Of a stretch of DNA of 64,000 bases, positions 11,488 through 22,532 are shown one piece after another. How positions within the stretch are numbered: position 1 is the first letter of the stretch; each line of letters starts with the position of its first letter. Location: positions 434,001 through 498,000 of the forward strand of contig JAEQBH010000990.1 in the NCBI GenBank assembly GCA_016808115.1, given 5' to 3'. The position numbers were made by a program, and so were the translations under genes. The notes under the pieces are model-generated. The model worked only from the letters and a program-made list of their open reading frames with translations. It had not been told where the DNA came from and did not search any database. The stretch comes from Tetrastigma voinierianum. Taxonomy: Eukaryota; Streptophyta; Magnoliopsida; Vitales; Vitaceae.

Positions 11488-11979
11488 TCATCTCTTTTTA
11501 AGGTCTAGTTTTTATGGTGATGAAAAAAAAAAATCTGAGTTCAATCAGAGCAGTCAGTTATCTCGGCGGAATTTTTCCCTTGGAATAATTTAGTTTTTGT
11601 AGGGAGTTTTACTCCCTGAACCCGTTTTGTTTCTTAGATGATTTTTTTTTTTTATAACATAAAAGAACTGATTCATTGGAGTGGTTCAAAGTTCAAACAA
11701 ACCACTCCCTGGAGTTTCAGTCATATGACTGAGGGTTTTATTCCATGTATGCTCGAATTTCAGTCATACTCTGTGTCTTTGCATTACAGTGAGATAATTT
11801 ATGCCGGAATTTGATCGGCCCTAGTTAGTTAGTCAAACGAACTAGTTGGGTGAATAAACAATTTGCCTAAGATGGCTTTCTATTAAGTTTATCTTGTTAT
11901 ACTGGTTTCCTCATTTGTTTACTGGTGTGGTCCATGTGAATCTTGTGTATGGCTGCCTTATTAATTATTATCCCCCCCT
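11488..11979 (+). other. 3' UTR and downstream sequence of the carrier gene
   Basis: No gene. T-rich sequence following the stop codon with A-runs at 11523-11533 and a T-run at 11642-11654; the exact poly(A) site is not identifiable by eye. Confidence 0.5.
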
Positions 11980-12560
11980 TTAATCGAGTTGATAAAGAGG
12001 CAAGTTTGAGCTCGGCTCGATTAAAAAACTTGAACCTTGATTTAGATTAGGATCTTTTTTTTTATGTTTGAAACTTGATTCGATAAGCTTGAATCGATAA
12101 TGTTTTAAAAATCGGATCAATTGGTTGGACTGTGAACTGGTAACAAAATCGGTCCATTTTAAAGGTTAAAATCGTTTTTCTTTAAATCGATCGAACCAGC
12201 GGTTCAATCAGTCTAACTAATTAGATCTATTTATAATTGTTTTTATTTTTAATAATATATTAATTATCTATTTATGATGTCATCGGTTCGATCATCGGTT
12301 CAACTAGTGAATTGTGATTCGATAATTTTTTCGGTTTAGCCATTAGTTTGATTTTTAAAACATTGCGTATCGGATGAAAAATTAATAAATAATTATACTC
12401 AAATTCAACTCGAAATTGACTAAATTGACTCTCTTACTCAATTAAGCTTGTGAATAGTTCAAGTCAGTTCTTATATACTCATTTTTAACTTTGATAAGCT
12501 AACTGAGCTCAACTCTTATGTGCCAAACTCGAATAACTCATTGAGTAGCTTGACTTATTT
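11980..12560. repeat. Dispersed CTCGA-rich repeat, copy 2, interrupted by a MITE
   Basis: GAGCTCGGCTCGATTAAAAA near 12009 and AAATTAATAAATAATTATAC near 12379 followed by CTCGAAATTGAC match the family at 6060-6860 and, on the opposite strand, 50570-50880. The 12099-12364 foldback element separates its two parts. Confidence 0.5.
12099..12364. mobile_element. MITE, ~266 bp, with ~16-bp terminal inverted repeats
   Basis: The left end AATGTTTTAAAAATCGGATC and the right end GATTTTTAAAACATT are inverted copies. The interior has the CGGTTCGATC / CGATCGAACC words typical of plant non-autonomous DNA elements with 'TTTTAAAAATCGGA' ends. There is no ORF. Target-site duplication is not clear. Confidence 0.65.
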
Positions 12561-12564
12561 ATAT

Positions 12565-14187
12565 TCCTAATCCTTCCTAGGGACGGGGCCGGCCCATTGA
12601 ATAGCTTGACTCATTTTCACTCAGAATCCTCCCTAGGGGATGGTTTAGGCAAGGCTTTGCAAAGTAATAATTAAAAATAGTTTTTAGACAACTTTTAGTG
12701 TTATGATTATAAGAAATAGTTTTTGGGTAATGAATAATGTTAAATAAAGTTGGTCAAATTCTATTCCCAGTTATTTGTCATGTTTGGACAATCACTTTTC
12801 AATTCTCGTTCTTAGGACATGTTAAAATCAATCTTTTTCAAATCACAAAATAATCAGTTCACTAACAGATTTCTAAATAATAGAGTTGCTTTTTTATTAA
12901 CAATTTCTGTGTCTAAAGTTTAAACTGGGTGAAATCCGGAGGATAGCAGCGGCCACTATCAAATCTTTAACTGTGAGAATTGAAATTCAAAATAGAATAA
13001 AATTTTGTTACATAACATAACAAAGATTTCCGTTACCCTTATTGATAATTAGGAATATTTATATAAATAGGTTTTATTTATAATTTATATTTTTTTTCTA
13101 GAGAAGGTACATATGTATTTTTCTTTTTATAAGATGTATTTTTATCTATAAATTTCCAAGATTTTCCAAAATTATGTTTAAATAGAGACTTTACCCATAG
13201 CTCCCAGAAGCCTCCCCTCAAAGAATTCAAGCTCTCTTTGTACCTCCCATTTCTTGGTCTTTTTTCCCTTAAAATTTATTACAATTCTTTAAATTATTTT
13301 CTCATTTTTAATTTTATCAGAAAAAGTACAAAATAAAAATATATTATCATTATTATTCTTTACTTTTGCTTTTATTTAAACTTTCCAAGAATCTAACCAA
13401 ACATGATCTTAATTTTACCAAGTATGGGAATAATTAGAACACAACTCCACCTTAGTTGGGTTTTTTTTTTCTAATGGAATTCTTATTCATACAATCTTTA
13501 CTTTTGTAAAGAAAGATAATTAGCCTAATCTCCTAATTCACTTTAATGAACTTAGTCTACAACTTCTCTTTCTCTCTCTAAACATATATAAATATATTTA
13601 TAAACATTACTTTAGAATATCTGCTTAACTTCACAGATCAGATGGGCTTGTACATGAGTTGTGTTCTATACATCTTTTGTAATTTCTTTGACCACTTTCT
13701 TGAAATTCCAAAATCTCCCTCCCTTCTTCCCTCTCTCTCTCTCTCTCCATATCTTTGCATGTTAAGACACATGTCCAAAGGAAAAAAAAAAAGGGGAAAA
13801 AGAAAAGATGAGTTAGGTGATGGTAGAGAGATAAGAAAGAAGAATTAGTTCTTTGCTTGTTAACATGGGTTTCTCTTCAGTCTTCTGTGTTGGTGTTGCT
13901 TGTGAACAGGTTGTTTGTGTATGGTCCCCATGTATGGGATGACCCTCATCTCATCATTTATTTAAAAATAAACCCAACTATTTTCCTGTCTCTATATGGT
14001 TAGGTTCATTCCTTCAAAAAAAAAACGTCTGTTTATTTAACTTTATTTTCTTCCTTCATTTTTATTTTCCTCTGTTTCTACTCTTTATTTTCTCCTACTT
14101 AATATTGGTTTTATTCCGTGTTTTTACCCATGTTTTTTTTATAGTAATAAAAAAATAAAAAAAAAACATTTATTTAAAATAATACGA
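12565..14187. other. Spacer without a recognised gene
   Basis: AT- and CT-rich; includes CT tracts (13563-13580, 13730-13747) and an A-rich run at 13780-13800. A 25-codon open frame at 13865-13942 with four regularly spaced cysteines is mentioned in the findings but is not called as a gene. Nothing else is supported. Confidence 0.5.
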
Positions 14188-14981
14188 CGCTTTTCAACCG
14201 ACCTGCATGGAATACAGAGGCCGTCGTATCGACCGATCACTTACGCAGCTCGACGCGTGTGCCTGGATTATCCTGGGCCGGTGTGGGGATCGCTACACTG
14301 CATCCGCAAAGTTCGGGACAGCGACTTCTACGCAAAACAAGCAAAAAGGTCGGCGAGACGCGCCCGCTCGCCCACGCCAAGTTCGGGCTTCTTTTCTCGA
14401 GAGAATAGAGAGACTCCGCTTGCAGGGCGGTAAGGTGCTGCGATCATGAGTATAGCGTCTCTAAGAGGCGTGGTGTAAGAATGCGTATGAGTATCAAGGC
14501 ACTCTTTCACCGATGCCGCCTCAGATTTATAGTATATGTTCAACCGCTGACTTGCATCAGAGCCTCTACTGGATGGTATTTCTTTATTTTAGTCCATATC
14601 TGACGGTACAAAGACAGGAAAAGCGCCATTTGGGATAGTCTTTCCTATCAAACCAATTAATAAGGGATAATCAAGCGCCAGACGTGAATATCTTACTTTC
14701 CTTATCGCAAGATTTGGTTCGACATATGATAAACAAGATTGGTGAATTATCCTACTTTATCGGGCAGATTTAATCGATTGGCAAGATAAAGCCAGCTATC
14801 GAGAATTATCCTACCCTTCCCATCGGGCGCAGCATTTACCGATTGCTATGACGCGCCTCCCAATCATCCATCACCCGCCTGCACAGAGAGCCGACTCAAG
14901 CTGCCGTCGACGCTGTGGCTACATGAGGCGCCATTTCCCACGCTCACAGCGGCTCAAGGCGCCTATTTTTCAACCCCATTA
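14188..14981 (+). repeat. Left terminal direct repeat of the GC-rich element
   Basis: Shared words with the right copy, in order: CCTGGGCCG, GTGTAAGAATGCGTATGAGT (14474), TATGTTCAACC (14534), GCATCAGAG, TTTAGTCCATA (14588) and the end block CGCCTATTTTTCAACCCCAT. Confidence 0.75.
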
Positions 14982-15849
14982 AGGTTCTGCTTTGTGCACT
15001 GTGCGGCGTGGTCAGACGTTCGTGATCGTGTGATCACATGTCACGGTCGATTACGCTTCGTCGTCTTATGTCCGTGATAATGATGACTTTTCTGCTCGTG
15101 GCTCGCTTCCGCAAATATCGCCTTGGCGCTCCTTGATCCAAGTTTTTTTCTTTGCTTTTTAACAGTCCCGACTTTCTTCCCTTAGTATTCATCCCGGAGC
15201 AATGCAGCTCTGAACCCGTCGAGTTCGCGGGTCGACCGCCTTAGTCGACCGGGACAGATCGGTCAGTCGTGGCCGAGATGAAAGTAGTCGGGCCCTTCAA
15301 ACCGGGCTGTCGTTCAGGTCGCATGTTCGAAATGAATCGGGACGTAACACGCCCTCAGGCCGCGCTGAGCCTTGATCAGCCGCGGCTCGTGAGCCTAATT
15401 GGCCTTAAGTTGATCCGCCGGGGCCGTACAGGTTGCGTGCAGTGGTTGAGTCGCCGCGGTGATCACGGCCCGTCACCCCATTTGCCCCAGCGGAACCCCA
15501 TTCCTGGGGACCAGACGACTTTGTTTTCAAGAACATCACTGCGAGTCAAGAGGCTCCCGCCTACCGATTCACAGCCGAATCGATTCCTAGTCGTGATGGC
15601 CTAAGGACGATCGAGCTCACACTGGAGCTGGTCGGTCTCCGCTGACCGTCTCGCCGAGTCAGCCGTAGGGATCCCTCAGTCATGGACTCCTGTGGTGAAT
15701 GCTAAGCTTCGCCTATGCGAGCCGCCAATTGGCTTCGCTGATTATTCTCGAATCAACTCGATTCTGGTGCCGCATGGCCTATGTAATGATCGAGCTTCGC
15801 GTTGATTCGAGCGGCCGGTCTCCGCTGACCGCTTCGCCTCGAGCCGATC

Positions 15850-16110
15850 CACTCGATTCCGCTGACTATTTTTGTAGAGCTCGCCACGCGAGTCACTGAC
15901 TTCCACTGGCCGACTTCTCAAAGATTGCTGAACTGATTCTCATCTCCGCGACTTGTTGTAGAGCTCGTTCGCGTAGCCATCGACCTCCATCACTACCGAC
16001 TTGCAATGAAAGCAATGGATTCCTCGATTCCATGACTCGTTTTCGGTGAGAGCTCGGGCCAATGCAGCCGTCACCTCCACGGGCCGACTTGCATGAGCTT
16101 GGAACCAATT
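15850..16110 (+). repeat. ~100-bp tandem units in the GC-rich element
   Basis: Units open TGTAGAGCTCGCCACGCG (about 15870), TTGTAGAGCTCGTTCGCG (about 15956) and GGTGAGAGCTCGGGCCAA (about 16045), each followed by a 'tcacc/tgac-tcca-c...ccgacttgc' stretch. Confidence 0.55.
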
Positions 16111-16204
16111 TTTAGGTCATGATCCGCTTGTCCTACGATAAATTATCAGCGCCATTAATTTGAGCCGTGGGCTCTATTGTCAATTTCATGCTGAAATGTG
16201 GTTG

Positions 16205-17540
16205 CAGGCGCCGCTGGGAGGAGCTCGCCAATGCGATCACGGGACGGAGTTTCGCTCCATAGAATGGGCGTGAGCTCGCCACGCGGCCGCCAGGTTGTAG
16301 CTCGCCCCTCGTGAATACTGGGCAGTTTCGCCCACGGAAGGCCGGGCAGCTCGCGCCACGCGTATCACGGGCGGAGCCGCCCGCGAATGCACGCGTAGCT
16401 CGCCACGCGACCATAAGAAGAGCTCGCCGCAAATAGTCGGGCAGAGTCGTCCCGCGGAATACCGCGAGCTCGCCACGTGAAAATAGCAAGTAGCTTCGTC
16501 TGCGGGAACTGAAAAAGTAGCTCGCCCATCGGGAATGGGCCAGCGCAGTTCGCCACGCGGCAATGGGGCTGGGCGTAGCTCATCCTCGCGGAATACCGCA
16601 GCTTCGCCACGCGGCACTACGGGAAGAGCTCGCCGCTGTGAGTTGTCGGGTTCGCTTACCGAAGTTACCCGAGCTGAGCGACCCGGTCGCGCATGGCGCT
16701 GAGCGGGATGAACTTTACCACGTGAATCGCTGGGCGTAGCTCGTCCATGCAAACACGCGCAGCTCGCCCCTCGTGGAACTGGGCGAGCTCGCCAATGCAA
16801 ATCGCTGAGAAGAGCTCGCCAATAAGGAATAGTCATGTGAGCCGCCCCGTGAATACCGCGCAGTTTCACACCACGTGAATGTACCGCGCAGTTTCGCCAT
16901 CGTGGGAATACCGGGAAGAGCTCGCCCTCAGAACACGCGTAGCTCGCCCACGTGAATGGCCAAGCGTAGCTCGCAACGCCAACAGCCAAGGCAAAGCTCG
17001 CCCTCGTGGAACAAGCAAAGCGTAGCTCTCGCCACGCAAATACTGTGGAAGAGCCGCCGGCAGAGTTGTTAGCCCGCTTCGCAAGCTGCCTGAAAGCCAG
17101 TCGACCAGCCGTGGCTCGTGCCGAGCGGATGAACTCATCAATGCGAATCAGCTGGGCACATCATTCAGCGTGAATTGATTTAAGAGCCCCAGCCAGAGCG
17201 AATAGCTGGAGCAGCTCGGGTCCGAAAGGATCCGAGAGGAAGAGCTCACAAATGCGAAATAGCCGGCAGGCACCGGGCCCGCACCGGTATAAAGGAACCC
17301 ATCGTGAGTGAATTGTCAGCGTGAGCTCGCCCACGGAATTGAGAGAAAGAGCTCGCCGAGAGTGAATATCGCGTGAGCTCGCCCACGAATTGAGATGCAA
17401 GAACTCGCCGAGTGAATTGTCGCGTGGAGCTCGCCCACGCGAAATTGAGAGGAAGAGCTCGCCGAAAGTGAATAAATGGTGCAGAGCTCGCCCGCCGCGG
17501 ATTCGAGAAGAGCTCGCCACGCCGTGATTCCGCCGAAATG
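16205..17540 (-). repeat. GC-rich minisatellite, ~24-28-bp unit
   Basis: More than forty degenerate units recur, each built around AGCTCGCC (SacI core GAGCTC in many) followed by CACGCGAATA-like and CCGGGAAG-like words. Unit length varies between about 22 and 30 bases and order shifts along the array; between 17280 and 17520 the unit changes to a longer GAATTGAGAGGAAGAGCTCG form. It explains the long but spurious minus-strand frames seen here. Confidence 0.85.
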
Positions 17541-17689
17541 GCGACGTGAACTCGGAAATGGCCACGAGTCAGTGGCACGGGGCCGAAAGTCAGTTCACCT
17601 GTGCGCCATGGCTTGTGCGGAAGTGTGAGCTCGCCAATGGTGGCGTTCCAGCCGAGGGTGATGCAGCTTCTGCCAAGAATGCATCAGCC

Positions 17690-18095
17690 GATTCGAATTC
17701 GCTTAGGGCAATGCGGGCTGCGGCCGAAAGTGGATCACCCTCGTCAAATCGAGTCGCGCGCCCGCAGCCGCGCCTTCGGTGGCGACATGTAGCCCTTGAG
17801 TCGACCTGACTCGGCGCAGAAAAATGCGGGTTCGCGGCCGGTGGATCACCCCGGCCAAATCGGCGCGGTGGCTCCCGCGCCGGCCTCGGCGCACTGATGT
17901 ATCGAAACTGATCCGACCTGCTTAGGCAAAAGATATTCAGGCCGAGTGGATTCACCTCACAAACGAGTCATGCGGTTCGGCACCGGCCTTTCGCATATGT
18001 AGTATGAATCGATCTCACCCCGCAGCACGCTACCAGGCTTAGGAAGGATTCCACCCCCGGTCAAATCAGTGCTGAGCAGATGCGGCCCTTCTACT
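17690..18095 (+). repeat. ~110-120-bp tandem repeat, about 3.5 copies
   Basis: Each unit has GCTTAGG or CTCGGCGCAG, then GGCCG...GTGGATCACC, then CAAATCG..., then a GACCT end. Starts are near 17700, 17810, 17918 and 18036. Confidence 0.7.
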
Positions 18096-18880
18096 CGGAT
18101 CCCCGAAAGGTGCGAGCCGCCTTTAATGTTGGGATTTATGGAGAATTCGAGATCGCCAGACCTGATTCCGAGTGTTTTAAATTCCCTTCTTATAAATGGC
18201 GGCTTTCATGAGTTTATACTTTGGATATCTTGTCTCTTCTGTGCGCAACTAAATTTGCCGGTATGGGGTCGGGTCGCTCGACTGCCTCGCTGTGGCCCAC
18301 CAAGATCTTCGTTCGCCTTTGTCAGACCAAGGTATCCATGTTGTCGTGAGCGCCATTCTTACTACCTCCTTCACACCACGAAGGCTCTTGCTAGCGGCCT
18401 CAACCTCTCTCCTACGACGCTTCCGCCTCTCGCTGAAAGGCGATAGTTCTTCTGCTTCCCTACACGCCCCCGGTGCTGTTTCACGCCTCCTCCAGGGGCT
18501 AGACGTGGGTCCATGCCCCGCCGACGGACTCTCGCCCGCTCACTCTCGGGGGAATACCGAGCACAGGTCGTCCCTTCACGCTGTGTAGGAATGTCACGAC
18601 CTTCCCGATTGGCCGCGCTCCCGAGCAGGTCGCCTGACCGTCACCGTGAGCGTTCTAACTTTCGCCGGACGCTGATCGCGAGGCGAAAGTGCTTCCACCT
18701 CGCCCAGGTTGCCCGCATTGTTTTTAACACGCCGGAGGTTTCCGGCCAGTTCATAAGTGTCTGGCGGATTCGTATCCTTAGTAAGCGCTCCCGCCATGCT
18801 CGTGCCGATACCATCGCAATCGAAATCGCTATATTTATAAAGGAATCCGCCGCTCTACGCGACGGCGCTAATCGATGACG

Positions 18881-19680
18881 TGCTTTTTTCAACTGAACCT
18901 GGGCCGAGCGTGTGGATCGCTGATCGACCCGATTGCCTGGCCGGGATGCGTGCTCGATTATCCGGCCGAGGTAAAGATCGCCGTGACCGGCTGGACCGCA
19001 GCTCGACGAACTCCTCCGCAAAACAAGGAAGAAGGGGGGTCATGGCCGCGCCCGGCCGCCCGCATGCCTAAGTCGCTTTCTGGCAGGTTATAGACCGCTG
19101 TAGTGGCTTAAGGTGTTGCAAGCACGAAAGATGCGCCCAAGAGTGCGTGTGTAAGAACGCGTATGAGTATCGGGCGTATTCTTTCAATCGTGAAGTAGGT
19201 CGGGCTCTCAGATGATAAGATATGTTCAACCATTGGATTGCATCAGAGTCCTTCCACTGATGGGGTATTTCTTATTTTAGTCCATACTCCGGATTTGCGG
19301 CTAAGGGAGGCGTAAGTTAGCCACTGGGATACTCTTCTTCCTTGGCCATTGTAAACCAACGCGGATAATCGGCGCTGCGAATGAATATCTGTTTCCTTAT
19401 CGATAAAAGGATTTCGCCGATTTGCAAAGATGCCAGCCATTTCGGCATCATCCGCTTCTCGCTGGCGAGATTTGAATCGACAAAGATAAAGCGCTATCGG
19501 CACCATCTACCTTCCTACCGCTAGATTTATACCGATTATGACGCGAATTTTCTCATCATCCATATCGATCTACGCCGCTGACCGCCGTTGCCGACGCCAG
19601 CGCTGTGTGGCTGCTTTATGTGGCCCCATCTCTCCTTCAGCCTAATGCAGTGCCGCGCGCCTATTTTTCAAACCCCATCA
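18881..19680 (+). repeat. Right terminal direct repeat of the GC-rich element
   Basis: TG...CA termini and the same ordered blocks as the left copy (GTAAGAACGCGTATGAGTAT at 19152, TATGTTCAACC at 19220, TTTAGTCCATA at 19277, CGCCTATTTTTCAA near 19658). The two copies show many substitutions and indels, so the element is old or has been recombined. Confidence 0.75.
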
Positions 19681-22417
19681 AAATAAATACACAAATATAA
19701 CTATTTTGTTTAAGATATACACAAATTCGTTTTTCACTTTAAACTATTATAAGTTTTATATATATATAAAAAATAAAAGTTATTTTTAAAGGTTAATCTT
19801 CATAAATTTTGGGAAAAAAAAAAACCCTAGCCATCTCCCTTTCTCTTTTTTTTTTCTTTTTAGCCCATTTTCCTTAAGTAAAAATTGGTGATTTTTTTTA
19901 TCATTCTTGATATGAAATCACCCATTTACGTGTATTTCTATCATTTTTGTTTTCAATAAAGTGGTTCTTCCATCAAAATTTGAAATTTTCATTTGTTTAT
20001 TCGTGGTTTTTGGTAGTCGCCTGATGGTGGTTTCTGCGGTTTGTATCGCCCAAGACAATAAATTGGTTTTCGTTGTCTTATCACAAACACTTTCACGCAC
20101 GCAGCCGATTCAAACAACAAATAGACGATACACAAACATATCGAATCAAACACGCTACATTTAAAGAAAAACTAAAACATATTTATTACAATATCATAAT
20201 TATTAAAATTATTATGTTTTCAGCCTATTCATTACGCTATTAACTTCTGGATGGTCATGTCAAGTCATTATTTAAAAATTTTAAAAATTTTGATTATGTA
20301 TTTCTATCTAATATATTACTAATTTGAACTTTGAATCAATAAAATTATTCTCTTTTAAAAGAATTATAAGTTTTATATAAAATATAATTAAACATAATTT
20401 AAGATAAAAATATTAAATTAATATAAAAGTCAACGGCTATACAAATATAAAAACGATTTAAAATATTATTAAACGTTGAAATTAGTTTTGATTTATTTTA
20501 AATATTATTTTAATAAAATTTACTTTTTCTTCATAATTCCTCTTCCATCGGCTTTCCTCAATAAAGTTCTTCGTTATTCCGTCAATATTCCAGATTTTCA
20601 TTGATTTTTCTTATTTTTACTGCCATTCCTGATGTGAATATCGATTTTCATTCGATTTTTAGCTGCTTATTCGTCATCGTCACATACAATATTTATTTTA
20701 TCGCTTGAATTAGACGTTGAGTGAACGATATATTCAATCAATACAACCCAACTCAATACCCCATTATTGTTTAAAACTAAAATTAAAGGGCTTTTAATTC
20801 TACCATATCAAATACGTAGCCAAGGTTTCGAGTATGTTTATTATATTATTAACCCAAATGATTATTATTTTTATCTTAAAAAAAATTACTTTAATAACAA
20901 ACAAGCTTTTTAAAAAAAGGGTTTTATCTTACGATTTTAGAAACAATAACAAAATAAATGTCAAGTTAAAAAAACAATACAACAAACGATATATTAAAAT
21001 ATTCTTATAATAAAATGAAAAGTATTTATTATGATTCTTAACGACTCTCAACGCTGATACCAACCCTAACGTTTAATGGGTGAGTTGGCTTGAACATCTC
21101 TATGCCTTTCTAAAGACTCCTACCAAACTTTCAAATTTCTCTTTCTTTTCTCAAACAGCCCAACAACCATACAAATTTTAATTTTAATTTTAATTTTACC
21201 ATTTTGTTAATTTTTTTTTTATTTATTTATAATTTTAGCAATTAGTTTAAATTTATGACTCATTTAGCATGGTAAAGTTTTATTAAATATTATACTATTT
21301 TTTTACATTAATTATAAGATAAAATTTGGTCAAAAGATTTATATTCATGATTTAATGCTATAGTATTCTATTTTTATAGAAACTCGAACATAATATTTTT
21401 CTTATAGTTTACCCAACTCTTAACGGATGAACCAAACCTCTTTGACTACTTATGAATTAATTTAAAATTGTGTTTTCAAGTTTTTTCTTTAAAAATTATA
21501 GATATGATAAAAATTTGTTGTTGGTAATGTCAAAAAATAATAATTTAACTTTTCTTACGAAAATACGGAGTAAATGAGTTTCAAAAATAATTTCATCAAA
21601 AGATTAAAGCTGAAGTCAGCTTATTGAACGCACCCTAAGCTCTGCAATGCACAGAACTCTTTGGCTTCGAAATTTTGTAAGGATATAATTAGTTCCTATA
21701 AAATTTGAGAGAAAATTCAAAGAAAAAAAAAAAAAAAAAAGTTAAATTCTACAGACAACGGTATTATTTGAAGTAACGTCTTATTACCAAACATAGACTG
21801 AAGTACAAAAGTTCTCAACAATTCTTTTAGTAGAAGACTGAAGTACAAATTTATTTTTATAAATTGAAATTAATTCAAAATGAAAATGATCATTTCACAA
21901 ATTTCAAAAAATGGAAAGAAATTTAAGATTATTATTTCCTATTTTTAAAAACTATTGATTGAAAATAAATTTAAACACAAAACATTTAACTCATTATGCC
22001 TAAAATTTCGTTAATAAAGAATATTATAAAACCGGAACCCGACGAACGAATCCAAAGCTTATCGATTCACGACGACGGCCTAACCAAATATATACACAAA
22101 TATATATAATTTTGAGTATTCATTCAAATTAAAAATAATTATAAAAATTGATAATCTATTATAAAAAATTGATAAAATCTCCTCTGTTTATTAAGCATTT
22201 TTATAAATTTTTTTACGTGTCAAAATCATGATATATCATATTTCTAATACAATGTAAGATGTTATATTTTTATAATATAAAACAACATAATATTTATCAA
22301 AACCATACTATTCTACTTCTACATATAAGTAATAAAATAATAATGGCATAATTGAAGAAAACAAGACAAGAATCAAACAAATTGGAGGAGAAATAAAGAA
22401 AATATGCAAATTGTTGT
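19681..22417. other. AT-rich spacer
   Basis: No gene is supported. Segments 19790-20170 and 20520-20830 and a third at 24990-25260 look like diverged copies of one non-coding repeat: AAAAATTGGTGATTTTTTTT / TTCAATAAAGTGGTTCTTCC-like words occur in the same order. An A-run lies at 21722-21739. Confidence 0.4.
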
Positions 22418-22532
22418 CATAGTCGTGACTATGACTCAAAACTGGCAGAAGATTGATGGCAGTCAAGACTCGGCGTAGTTAGAATCAATCCAATGTAGTC
22501 AAGACTACAAAGCATTCATGGTCGCGACTATG
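22418..22532. repeat. Cluster of four AGTC-NN-GACT palindromes
   Basis: CATAGTC-GT-GACTATG (22418-22433), AGTC-AA-GACT (22461-22470), TGTAGTC-AA-GACTACA (22494-22509) and CATGGTC-GC-GACTATG (22517-22532) share one core and differ in the central dinucleotide. Confidence 0.8.

Larger units (their letters stand above)
14188..19680. mobile_element. GC-rich, ORF-less LTR-type element (LARD-like), 5.5 kb
   Basis: Two diverged direct repeats, 14188-14981 and 18881-19680, bound a GC- and CpG-rich interior in a region that is otherwise strongly AT-rich. Repeat 2 has TG...CA ends (TGCTTTTTTCAACTG ... CCCCATCA); repeat 1 has the same ends with single changes (CGCTTTTCAACCG ... CCCCATTA). No gag, pol or transposase motif could be read in any frame; the open frames present are short, overlapping and repetitive, as expected for GC-rich non-coding DNA. 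A tRNA primer-binding site after repeat 1, a polypurine tract before repeat 2 and a clear target-site duplication were not found. It therefore fits a decayed large non-autonomous LTR derivative, but a different origin of the paired repeats is possible. Confidence 0.55.

Noticed and set aside
13563..13990. Candidate conserved miRNA precursor
   Set aside because: No known plant miRNA sequence was recognised and only a very short palindrome is present.
16237..16989. 250-codon minus-strand open frame in the GC-rich element
   Set aside because: It is produced by the AGCTCGCC minisatellite, overlaps other long frames on the same strand and has no domain; GC-rich repeats lack stop codons by composition.
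17590..19021. Several overlapping frames of 60-126 codons on both strands
   Set aside because: Same cause: low stop-codon density in GC-rich repeat DNA; no conserved motif.
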